Shown piece by piece: positions 60,801-64,000 of a DNA stretch of 64,000 nt (its first letter is position 1; each line of letters begins with the position of its first letter). Origin of the DNA: Rhabdornis inornatus (lineage: Eukaryota > Chordata > Aves > Passeriformes > Rhabdornithidae); NCBI GenBank assembly GCA_013397075.1, contig VWZS01002368.1:186001-250000 (forward strand), read 5' to 3'. The translations under genes and the position numbers were made by a program. Under the pieces are notes generated by a model. The model ran no database searches. It was not told the origin of the DNA and saw nothing but the letters and a program-made list of their open reading frames with translations.

Positions 60801-61896
60801 TCTACTGTGATCTAATTATGGACTCCTTTTCCTGACCCATTCCCATGGGTGTGCTGGACAGCTCAGCCCTGCTGGAGGCACTGCTTGGCACCTGGCAGAG
60901 CAGAGGTGCTGGCACACGTGTCCCTAAACATTGTGGTAGCCAGAGATTCTCCTTACTCAAAGGGATTTACCAGTGGGTTCTCTAGACAGCATCTCCTCTT
61001 TCAAAGTAGAGAGTAAATCTAGAAACTCAATCCTGAAGTTTTCACAACACTTGAGTTTGATTATTCAGAATTGAACACTGATTTAGACTTAAAATCATTC
61101 AGGAATTGCTGAAATATTAACTATTCTTTCTTGCTAAATTGTGAGGTTTCCACTGTTTTAATATTCGCCTACCTTAGCAGCTTTTTAAATTATTATTGTA
61201 CTTTAGTGATGAAGGGAATTCATAAGGCTATGTACTTTATTATATCAGCCAATATATGGGAGGTAGGCTTGTGAGTGTTCCTGTGTAAAAATAATCTCCT
61301 GTATTATCAGAAGTGCAGGAATGAAAAAACAAGACTCCATTTTACTGTAAAACATTCAGAAGGAACATGTGTAAGTAAAAAGAAAGCTTGGCTTTTAATT
61401 GATGCTTTTAATGCTTGGCTATGCACAATTAGTGTCCCCATCAAATCAGTTTGAATGCACTTACAAAGAACATTACTATATTAATTTAAAAACATTTATG
61501 ATTTTATGAAGGAAGTTCTGCTATTGACCCTCATGAAAGGGAAATGTAAGTTGGATTTGAGGGTCTTGAAAAAGTAAATCAAAACAAAGTTGTAAGCTAG
61601 TCATTAAAAGTGAAAACATCAAGCAGCATTAAAATTCTTTTTTAACTTCCTTTTGCATTTCAGGCAAGGCACACAGATGAAGGCAGTGTATTCTATAGAG
61701 GATACAATGGGTAGAACTGTCAAAAATTAACTTATTTTCAACAGCAAAAAACATCAATTGAAATTTCTTTCTAACACCCTTATTGACTTTTTTTTTCATT
61801 TTTTCACAGAGGATCTTTCTCAAAGCTGGAAGTGAGGAAGAAATCTTTGCACATCTTGGCTTGGATTATGTCGAACCATGGGAAAGGAATGCTTAA
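730..61896 (+). CDS. DNTT: DNTT (terminal deoxynucleotidyltransferase, TdT), 3' two thirds of the gene, seven exons
   Basis: TdT is a nuclear family-X DNA polymerase. It adds untemplated (N) nucleotides to V(D)J coding ends in developing lymphocytes and works with the non-homologous end-joining machinery. The join is 730-801, 3824-3947, 5061-5193, 33071-33173, 39947-40210, 41656-41739 and 61810-61896. It reads open throughout, with GT/AG at every internal border, for 288 residues and a TAA stop. In order it contains an HhH-like FGVGVKTSEKWYRMG, the QKAGFLYYEDL core, GGFRRG, the catalytic HDID pair, Loop1, the third catalytic Asp in IRVDLV, GWTGSR, and the C-terminus ending EPWERNA. Mammalian TdT is about 509 residues, so roughly 220 N-terminal residues (BRCT and start of the catalytic core) are upstream and missing here. 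The GWTGSR motif, the TdT-type Loop1 and the C-terminus favour TdT over its paralogue Pol mu. No internal stops or frameshifts were seen, so the gene looks functional. Confidence 0.97.
1838..1881. repeat. bipartite inverted repeat (hairpin)
   Basis: Inner arms ATGAGATT (1851-1858) and AATCTCAT (1867-1874) pair perfectly. Outer arms CACCAAT (1838-1844) and ATTGGTG (1875-1881) also pair perfectly. They are separated on one side only by a T-rich bulge, giving a 15-bp stem with one asymmetric bulge. Function is unknown. Confidence 0.8.
2013..2413 (-). mobile_element. solo LTR-like element of an endogenous retrovirus
   Basis: On the minus strand the element begins TGTGGGGACA and ends TGTCCCCACA, a perfect 10-bp terminal inverted repeat with the TG...CA termini of retroviral LTRs. 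Read in that direction it has a TATA-like CTATAAATAG (2169-2178) and an AATAAAG signal just downstream (2150-2156), in the U3-R-U5 order expected. Its 401-bp length suits a solo LTR. I see no internal retroviral coding region and no exact target-site duplication, so the insertion is probably old. The true U5 edge could instead be the GGGCTACA at minus-strand 2073. Confidence 0.6.
3205..3370. repeat. T/G-rich low-complexity tract with (TTG)n
   Basis: The + strand is nearly all T and G across about 165 bases. It includes a run of about six TTG repeats around 3335-3354 and several runs of eight or more T. It is probably a degenerate simple repeat. Confidence 0.85.
3824..3947 (+). CDS. DNTT: DNTT exon with helix-hairpin-helix (FGVGVKTSEKWYRMG)
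   Basis: The exon runs from acceptor TTAG|CAA to donor GCAG|GTAAGG. It starts in phase 0 and leaves one base for the next exon, giving 41 codons plus one base. It encodes QFTSVFGVGVKTSEKWYRMG, then LRTVEEVKADKTLKLSKMQKA. The FGVGxKTxEKW segment is the second helix-hairpin-helix of family-X polymerases, which grips the primer-strand backbone with a bound monovalent ion. The first residue is Q where mammals have L. A second in-frame AG at 3834-3835 could remove the first four residues. The donor is close to consensus. Most substitutions from mammalian TdT fall in the helix after the HhH (TVEEVKADKTLKLSKM), a part that also varies between human and mouse. Confidence 0.96.
3948..5060 (+). other. 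DNTT: DNTT intron, 1,113 bp
   Basis: This is AT-rich sequence with no recognised element. A short inverted repeat TCATATT/AATATGA lies near 4626-4641. The intron ends with TTTGATTTCCAG. Confidence 0.9.
5061..5193 (+). CDS. DNTT: DNTT exon with GGFRR nucleotide-binding motif
   Basis: The exon runs from acceptor TTTCCAG|GG to donor AGGAG|GTGAGT. It enters with two bases of a split Gly codon and leaves two bases of the second Arg of GGFRR. It encodes GFLYYEDLVSCVSKAEADAV, then SLIVKNTVCTFLPDALVTIT and GGFRR. GFLYYEDL is the family-X core just after the HhH. GGFRR (from 5180) is the strand-loop that binds the incoming nucleotide's triphosphate, equivalent to GSFRR in Pol beta, and the Gly-Gly at its start is kept. 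Mammalian TdT aligns over the whole exon without gaps. It is separated by an unusually long intron from the exon carrying the catalytic aspartates, so the GGFRRG motif is itself split by 27.9 kb. Confidence 0.97.
6356..6381. repeat. perfect 26-bp palindrome
   Basis: The arm GAACAAGATAAAA (6356-6368) is followed directly by its exact reverse complement TTTTATCTTGTTC (6369-6381) with no spacer. It could extrude as a cruciform or mark an inverted duplication. No flanking mobile-element features were seen. Confidence 0.95.
6407..6480 (+). repeat. three direct copies of a GAGTCTTTGTTTAAG unit
   Basis: The 19-mer GAGTCTTTGTTTAAGAGAC occurs identically at 6407-6425 and 6462-6480. A diverged copy GAGTCTCTGTTTAAG lies between them at 6446-6460. 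An 8-bp inverted repeat AGAGACAT/ATGTCTCT sits just after the first copy. Confidence 0.85.
12244..12264. repeat. short inverted repeat, 9-bp arms
   Basis: TTCATTTGA and TCAAATGAA are perfect reverse complements around a TAT centre. The motif is AT-rich and may be chance. Confidence 0.7.
14160..14240. promoter_or_regulatory. CpG-containing patch with a CRE-like motif (candidate regulatory element)
   Basis: In an otherwise CpG-poor intron this segment has a cluster of CpGs (ACACGACACCGGCGCTG, CCACGTCATTCG). It includes CCACGTCA at 14226-14233, which reads TGACGTGG on the other strand, a CREB/ATF-family-like site. Assignment as an enhancer is inference only. It could equally be a decayed insertion. 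Confidence 0.2.
14891..14940. repeat. T/G-rich low-complexity tract
   Basis: The + strand is almost entirely T and G, with repeated TTGG and TTTG blocks. It resembles the tracts at 3.2, 21.4 and 33.8 kb. Confidence 0.75.
17963..17981. repeat. 19-bp palindrome with single-base centre
   Basis: ATTGGATAT and ATATCCAAT flank one A. A third partial copy, ATTGGATAT, follows within 20 bases. Confidence 0.8.
20560..20970 (+). mobile_element. LTR-like element of an endogenous retrovirus, boundaries uncertain
   Basis: The segment is more GC-rich than its surroundings. Its promoter-like order suits a retroviral LTR: CCAATC box (about 20793), TATAAAAA (about 20831), and AATAAA about 25 bases later (about 20855). 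A pyrimidine-rich U5-like stretch follows, with TGTCATGAGAG and then a GGGGTTAACACCCC palindrome. A TTCTGGCGACA sequence follows at about 20960 and could be the start of a primer-binding region, but this is not proven. No gag, pol or env reading frame follows, so it would be a solo or truncated LTR. I could not fix its TG...CA ends or a target-site duplication. Confidence 0.5.
21415..21540. repeat. T/G-rich low-complexity tract (TTG/TTTG)n
   Basis: About 125 bases are nearly devoid of A and C on the + strand, with many GTTGTT and GTTTGTTT units. An open frame across it encodes only Val/Leu/Phe-rich low-complexity sequence and is not a gene. Confidence 0.85.
22611..22766 (+). mobile_element. 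CR1 LINE 3' fragment
   Basis: The + strand carries hallmarks of the avian CR1 3' end in order: CCCAGAGAAGCTGTGGAGTC, TATTCAAGAACCATCTGGATG, CCTGCTGGAGCAGGGAGGTT, and GAGGTCCCTTCCAACCTGAC near the terminus. The usual ATTCTGTGATTCT tail is degraded to ATCCTATGAAA. It is 5'-truncated, as CR1 copies typically are, and has no coding capacity. Confidence 0.85.
24775..24788. promoter_or_regulatory. overlapping GC-box and kappaB-like palindrome
   Basis: GGGGCGGG (24775-24782) overlaps GGGAATTCC (24780-24788), with AGAATTTCC directly after. These resemble Sp1-type and Rel/NF-kappaB half sites. They stand out in an AT-rich intron, but short motifs can arise by chance. Confidence 0.2.
30316..30331. repeat. 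16-bp AT-rich palindrome
   Basis: ACTTTATATATAAAGT is its own reverse complement. It may be chance in AT-rich DNA. Confidence 0.6.
30430..30451. repeat. hairpin, 9-bp perfect stem with CCAC loop
   Basis: TATCTCAGG (30430-30438) and CCTGAGATA (30443-30451) pair exactly. The stem is less AT-biased than its surroundings and lies in a short GC-richer segment starting near 30410 (GGGAGCTCGGGTGGG). Confidence 0.7.
33071..33173 (+). CDS. DNTT: DNTT exon with catalytic HDID aspartates
   Basis: The exon runs from acceptor TTCCTTCTAG|G to donor AAGCAG|GTATGA. Its first base completes the second Arg of GGFRR, and 34 codons follow. It encodes GKNIGHDIDFLI, then TNPGPREDDELLHKVIDLWKKQ. The aspartates at 33090-33092 and 33096-33098 correspond to D343 and D345 of mouse and human TdT, which hold the two catalytic metal ions. 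The exon is one residue shorter than human and two shorter than mouse in the acidic surface segment after FLIT. The enlarged open frame starting at 32952 is only upstream intron read through in frame. Confidence 0.97.
33831..33921. repeat. T/G-rich simple repeat, (TTTG)n and (TTTTG)n
   Basis: It contains GTTTGTTTGTTTG, then three TTTTG units and further TTTG units, with almost no A or C on the + strand. Confidence 0.9.
38910..39267 (+). mobile_element. solo LTR of an endogenous retrovirus (ERVL-like in appearance)
   Basis: It begins TGTCCTGGTTTTGGCCGAGA and ends TAAATTACAACA, giving TG...CA termini at about 358 bp. The TGTCCTGGTTT start, the TTAGCCCATGATCTTTGCCTT stretch, and the G-rich GGTGGGGGAGGGGGAAG followed by GTGGTTTTAGCCGGGC near the 3' end follow the plan of abundant avian LTRs that I recall as ERVL-type. 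Flanking CCTTT and CCACT are only a weak match for a 5-bp target duplication. No internal retroviral genes are present. Confidence 0.65.
39947..40210 (+). CDS. DNTT: DNTT exon with Loop1, third catalytic Asp and GWTGSR
   Basis: The exon runs from acceptor CATCTCTTTAG|GGC to donor TCCAGG|GTAAGT; 88 codons, phase 0 at both ends. Loop1, which gives TdT its template independence, is ESTFVKEQLPSRKVDAMDNF (39974-40033). Its TdT-typical residues corresponding to mouse D399 and F401 are kept, as are K403 and F405 in the following QKCF. The third catalytic aspartate (mouse D434) is at 40148-40150 in IRVDLV. GWTGSR closes the exon and contacts the incoming nucleotide and primer. It is six residues longer than the human and mouse exon, in the variable strand-turn before DWKAIRVD (about 40079-40126). 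Loop1 residue 400 is N instead of mammalian H. Confidence 0.97.
40211..41655 (+). other. DNTT: DNTT intron, 1,445 bp
   Basis: It is AT-rich. A 15-base palindrome, CCCACAG-A-CTGTGGG, lies at 41381-41395 in a short GC-richer stretch. The last 58 bases are a 19-nt tandem triplication that runs into the splice acceptor. Confidence 0.9.
41598..41654 (+). repeat. DNTT: three tandem 19-nt units abutting a DNTT splice acceptor
   Basis: TTTGTGCATACATTTGATA (41598-41616) is followed by TTTGTGCATACAGTTGATA (41617-41635) and TTTGTGCATATCTTTGACA (41636-41654). The base G at 41655 completes the CAG acceptor, so the last repeat supplies the polypyrimidine-like CTTTG and the A of the AG. The TTGAT in the first two units resembles a branch-point context. 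Confidence 0.93.
41656..41739 (+). CDS. DNTT: DNTT exon (QFGRDLRRYATHERK...DRRK), 28 codons
   Basis: The exon runs from acceptor TTTGACAG|CAA to donor AGAAAG|GTACTG, phase 0 at both ends. It encodes QFGRDLRRYATHERKMILDN, then HALFDRRK. This is the start of the C-terminal subdomain. The Asp and His of LDNHA, corresponding to mouse D473 and H475 that support TdT-specific synthesis, are present. The third residue is Gly (41662-41664), where human and mouse have Glu (mouse E457). The donor GTACTG departs from the GTAAGT/GTGAGT consensus seen elsewhere in this gene, and it precedes a 20-kb intron. The exon is otherwise one of the most conserved parts of the protein. Confidence 0.96.
49485..49506. 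repeat. GC-rich hairpin, 8-bp perfect stem
   Basis: CAGGCAGG and CCTGCCTG are exact reverse complements around the loop GCTTGT. It is isolated and its function is unknown. Confidence 0.7.
50441..50772 (+). mobile_element. CR1 LINE 3' end fragment
   Basis: The + strand shows the CR1 3' plan: CTCTACAACTACCTGAAAGG, GGCTTGGCCTCTTCTCCCAG, a GACAGGACAAGAGGACAGAG block, and CATCAGGAAGAATTTCTTCA. GGATGTGGCACTCAGTGCCA follows, and it ends CTAACCTAATCGATTCTGTGATTCTG, which includes the characteristic short tail. The first part corresponds to the C-terminus of the CR1 reverse-transcriptase ORF but is broken by changes (the frame is lost before the KNFF-like segment is complete). It is 5'-truncated and non-coding today. 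Confidence 0.93.
51360..51640. repeat. purine-rich (A+G) segment
   Basis: For about 280 bases the + strand is heavily A and G, with repeated GGAAG, GGAAAG and GTGGGGAATGG blocks and few C. It is not a clean simple repeat. It could be a degraded insertion or a polypurine tract. Confidence 0.5.
61810..61896 (+). CDS. DNTT: DNTT terminal coding exon (RIFLKAG...EPWERNA stop)
   Basis: The acceptor is strong, a long T-tract then TTTTTTCACAG|AGG. The exon encodes RIFLKAGSEEEIFAHLGLDY, then VEPWERNA and a TAA at 61894-61896. EEEIFAHLGLDYxEPWERNA is the invariant C-terminus of vertebrate TdT, part of the thumb/C-terminal subdomain that closes over the primer terminus. There are few changes from mammalian TdT over these 28 residues (for example V for I in DYVEP). 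The Gly-Ser before EEE replaces mammalian Glu-Arg or Glu-Ser. The 3' untranslated region follows directly. Confidence 0.97.
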   Translation, partial: RIFLKAGSEEEIFAHLGLDYVEPWERNA

Positions 61897-62600
61897 AATT
61901 ATTTGCCAGTGTAAATTCATCAGCTAACTGCAATGGTGTTTCTGCCCACCTTGCATTCTGATTTAGTTATTTATACATATATAATAAGTGTTTCTATGAC
62001 AGCAAAAAAAAATTAAATAAGTATTAGAAGCCATTTACACATGCCGATGTTCCTAGAAGATAAGAATTTAAGTTTTTCAAAATCTTCCCAGTCTTTTCTG
62101 GTTTTGAAGTTTGATGTGGGTGTGATAAGACAGAGCTTGTTTTGGGGGAAAACATGGAACTGGTGAGATTTTTGCTTATGATAGGAATTTAACATTAGTA
62201 TGAACAGTGCTTGTTTTTTAAAATAGTCAGCTACAACAATACATAAATAATTCAAAACATTTGAGCTGAGTCAAAACATTACTGAAATGTATGCTGGTCT
62301 TTAACTGAATTTCTTACGTATTCTGCTGAATCTGTGTATAAAATTGCTCTGTATATAAGGCTTAATGACCTAGGCAGTAACTACTTTGCAGTCTCAGCAA
62401 CTTGAGGGTTCAGTTGTAACATTTTCCCAGGTAGGGCACCATTCTACAAAAACTATAAACAAGTTGGTAATTTAGTGAGAATTAAAAAACACTTCACAGG
62501 AAGGGATTTTGAAAGGAAAAGTGGATTAACTCAGTAGCAATCTTCAATTGTGTAGAAAAATACTATTTTTACTGATTTGGAATAAAGAGGATTGAGGTTT
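61897..62600 (+). other. DNTT: probable DNTT 3' untranslated region
   Basis: It runs from the stop codon to a likely cleavage point downstream of the AATAAA at 62581. It is AT-rich with no open frame of note. A weaker ATTAAA at 62012-62017 could give a shorter transcript with an untranslated region of about 140 nt. Confidence 0.5.
62581..62586 (+). terminator. DNTT: candidate DNTT polyadenylation signal AATAAA
   Basis: This is the first canonical AATAAA after the stop codon. It is followed 10-20 bases later by a G/T-rich stretch (TGAGGTTTTGTGGAGT), the usual downstream element. Other AATAAA copies occur at 62955, 63018, 63349 and 63681, so longer 3' ends are possible. Confidence 0.5.
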
Positions 62601-64000
62601 TGTGGAGTAATGGTCCTCAATCAGGAATTTGAATCATAACCTGCATGCAAACAATAGTTTTAGCTGTCAGGCTGGTGACTGCTCCAAGACAAAAGATTTT
62701 AATTATCTCTGCTCAATTTAGATAGATGGAAATTTATTTATTAGTAAGTGTGAATGCATTGGAATGGGATTTTACTTGAGCTGTTGGGCTGTTGGCTGCT
62801 CTAGAGTGCTATTTCCTCTCTTTAGTCAGAAATTCATTTAGGATGTGAGAGGCTTTCTGATAAAAGCCCTATGAGATATTTTGATTTCAGAAAGTGTCCA
62901 GGTAGCTCTTGTGACCATATTGACAATGAAGGATTTGTAATACATTTATCCTTTAATAAACAGAGGCATTCAGTGCTTTAGGAAATGAAGCTATTTACTG
63001 ATCATTCATCATTTGAGAATAAAGGTAATTAAGAATACCAGGATTGGTCAAATAATTTTCTTCCTTAAAAAGCTGGAATTTTTTTCATCTGTTGAGGCTG
63101 ACTATATCTCTTGACATGATGAGGAAAGAATTGCAATGACAGGGCTGGGCACAACAGTTATTACTGGCAGTGAAGGCTTCCATATTCAAACAGTATTTGT
63201 TACTAAAAAAAAGTATGCTTAATTTGTTACTCATTACTTTCAACTGGGGAATAGACTTTTAGAGGACTGCATTGTAAACTATTCCAAAACCTCAATCAGG
63301 ATGGTAGAAAAATGTGTTAATAGCAGAAATTTGCTTCTTGCCTGTGTCAATAAAACCACCTTATTTAAGTGCAGTTTTGCTAACTGAGCTGAAAATACAA
63401 TGCTACTGCCTAAACTGCTCTAACTATAAAGCACTGACACTGCTTCCTGCTTTATTGTGCTGATGTATGAAGTATCTTCTCTGTGTTTTGCATCAGGATG
63501 CTGACACTTAAGTAGAAGTGACATTTTTCAGTCCTAATGGAAGAAAACAGAAGTTATGGTGCCTTGTCTGAATATTCTTTCTACTTGGCCAATATTTATC
63601 AGAAATTATACATTCTAGTTATGCTGTTTCTGCAAACTTCAAGACACACACCAAATACCAAACATTCTGAATTCCACATAAATAAACAACTCACATCTTG
63701 GGCGCCTATGCATCATTTATAATTCTGCCACCTGGGAGGGAAAAGATACCAACACAAGTTCTGTCAGCTCCTCCAAGACTAGAAGAAATCAGCGTATCAC
63801 TTTATTCTTTTATTTCCTTCAATTTTTCTGAACTTCATTTAGAACACATCTTAAAGATTGCTCACTGAATTAACTATTATAAAATAATATGGACCTCATA
63901 AATGAGGGGTTGTGTTAAAGAGAAGCTTTAGATGACCAGGATGGTTTGACCATGAAGATGACTTCTCTTTGTGCACACCCTCACTGGAGAAGCTGCTACC
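62601..64000. other. DNTT downstream flank, no gene recognised
   Basis: AT-rich sequence with several further AATAAA hexamers and only short open frames. In mammals DNTT is followed by unrelated genes such as OPALIN and TLL2, but nothing resembling their coding sequence appears here. Confidence 0.6.

Larger units (their letters stand above)
41740..61809 (+). other. DNTT: DNTT intron, 20,070 bp
   Basis: It separates the exon ending DRRK from the terminal exon RIFLKAG. It contains a hairpin at 49.5 kb, a CR1 3' fragment at 50.4-50.8 kb and a purine-rich segment at 51.4-51.6 kb. The two longest spurious open frames of the window also lie here, at 52180-52638 minus and 60313-60810 plus. No exon of another gene was recognised. 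In mouse an alternative 20-residue exon lies at this junction, but I could not identify a counterpart. Confidence 0.9.

Noticed and set aside
1..64000. CRISPR arrays, bacterial operons, phage or tRNA/rRNA genes
   Set aside because: No regularly spaced repeats, no compact gene clusters and no recognisable tRNA or rRNA structure; the window is spliced vertebrate DNA.

Overview
The window reads as vertebrate, almost certainly avian, nuclear DNA. It is AT-rich and intron-dominated, carries CR1-type LINE 3' ends and solo-LTR-like sequences of the kind seen in songbirds, and has no compact gene arrangement. A passerine source is likely, but this is an inference from the repeats.

Only one gene can be supported: DNTT, terminal deoxynucleotidyltransferase (TdT), on the + strand. 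Seven coding exons (730-801, 3824-3947, 5061-5193, 33071-33173, 39947-40210, 41656-41739, 61810-61896) join in frame through canonical GT/AG borders. They give 867 nt, or 288 residues plus a stop, ending in the invariant TdT C-terminus. The exons carry the 8-kDa/thumb-side helix-hairpin-helix region, the palm with its three catalytic aspartates, Loop1, the GGFRRG and GWTGSR nucleotide/DNA-contact motifs and the C-terminal subdomain. The BRCT domain and the first exons lie upstream of the window. If the 11-exon mammalian layout holds, these are exons 5-11.

Layout: 1-729 is the 3' end of an upstream intron. 730-5193 holds three closely spaced exons. 5194-33070 is a 27.9-kb intron with an LTR-like element and a CR1 fragment. 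33071-41739 holds three exons separated by 6.8-kb and 1.4-kb introns; the larger one contains a solo LTR. 41740-61809 is a 20.1-kb intron with a second CR1 fragment. 61810-61896 is the terminal exon, followed by a probable 3' UTR ending near 62600. From there to 64000 I see no gene.

I found no CRISPR array, bacterial-type operon, tRNA/rRNA gene or clearly new multi-gene system. The more interesting signals are within DNTT: lineage-specific changes at sites conserved in mammalian TdT, a 19-nt tandem triplication that supplies a splice acceptor, a weak donor beside the intron where mammals place an alternative exon, and two unusually long introns. There are also several palindromes, tandem duplications and two compact CpG/GC motif patches of possible regulatory interest.
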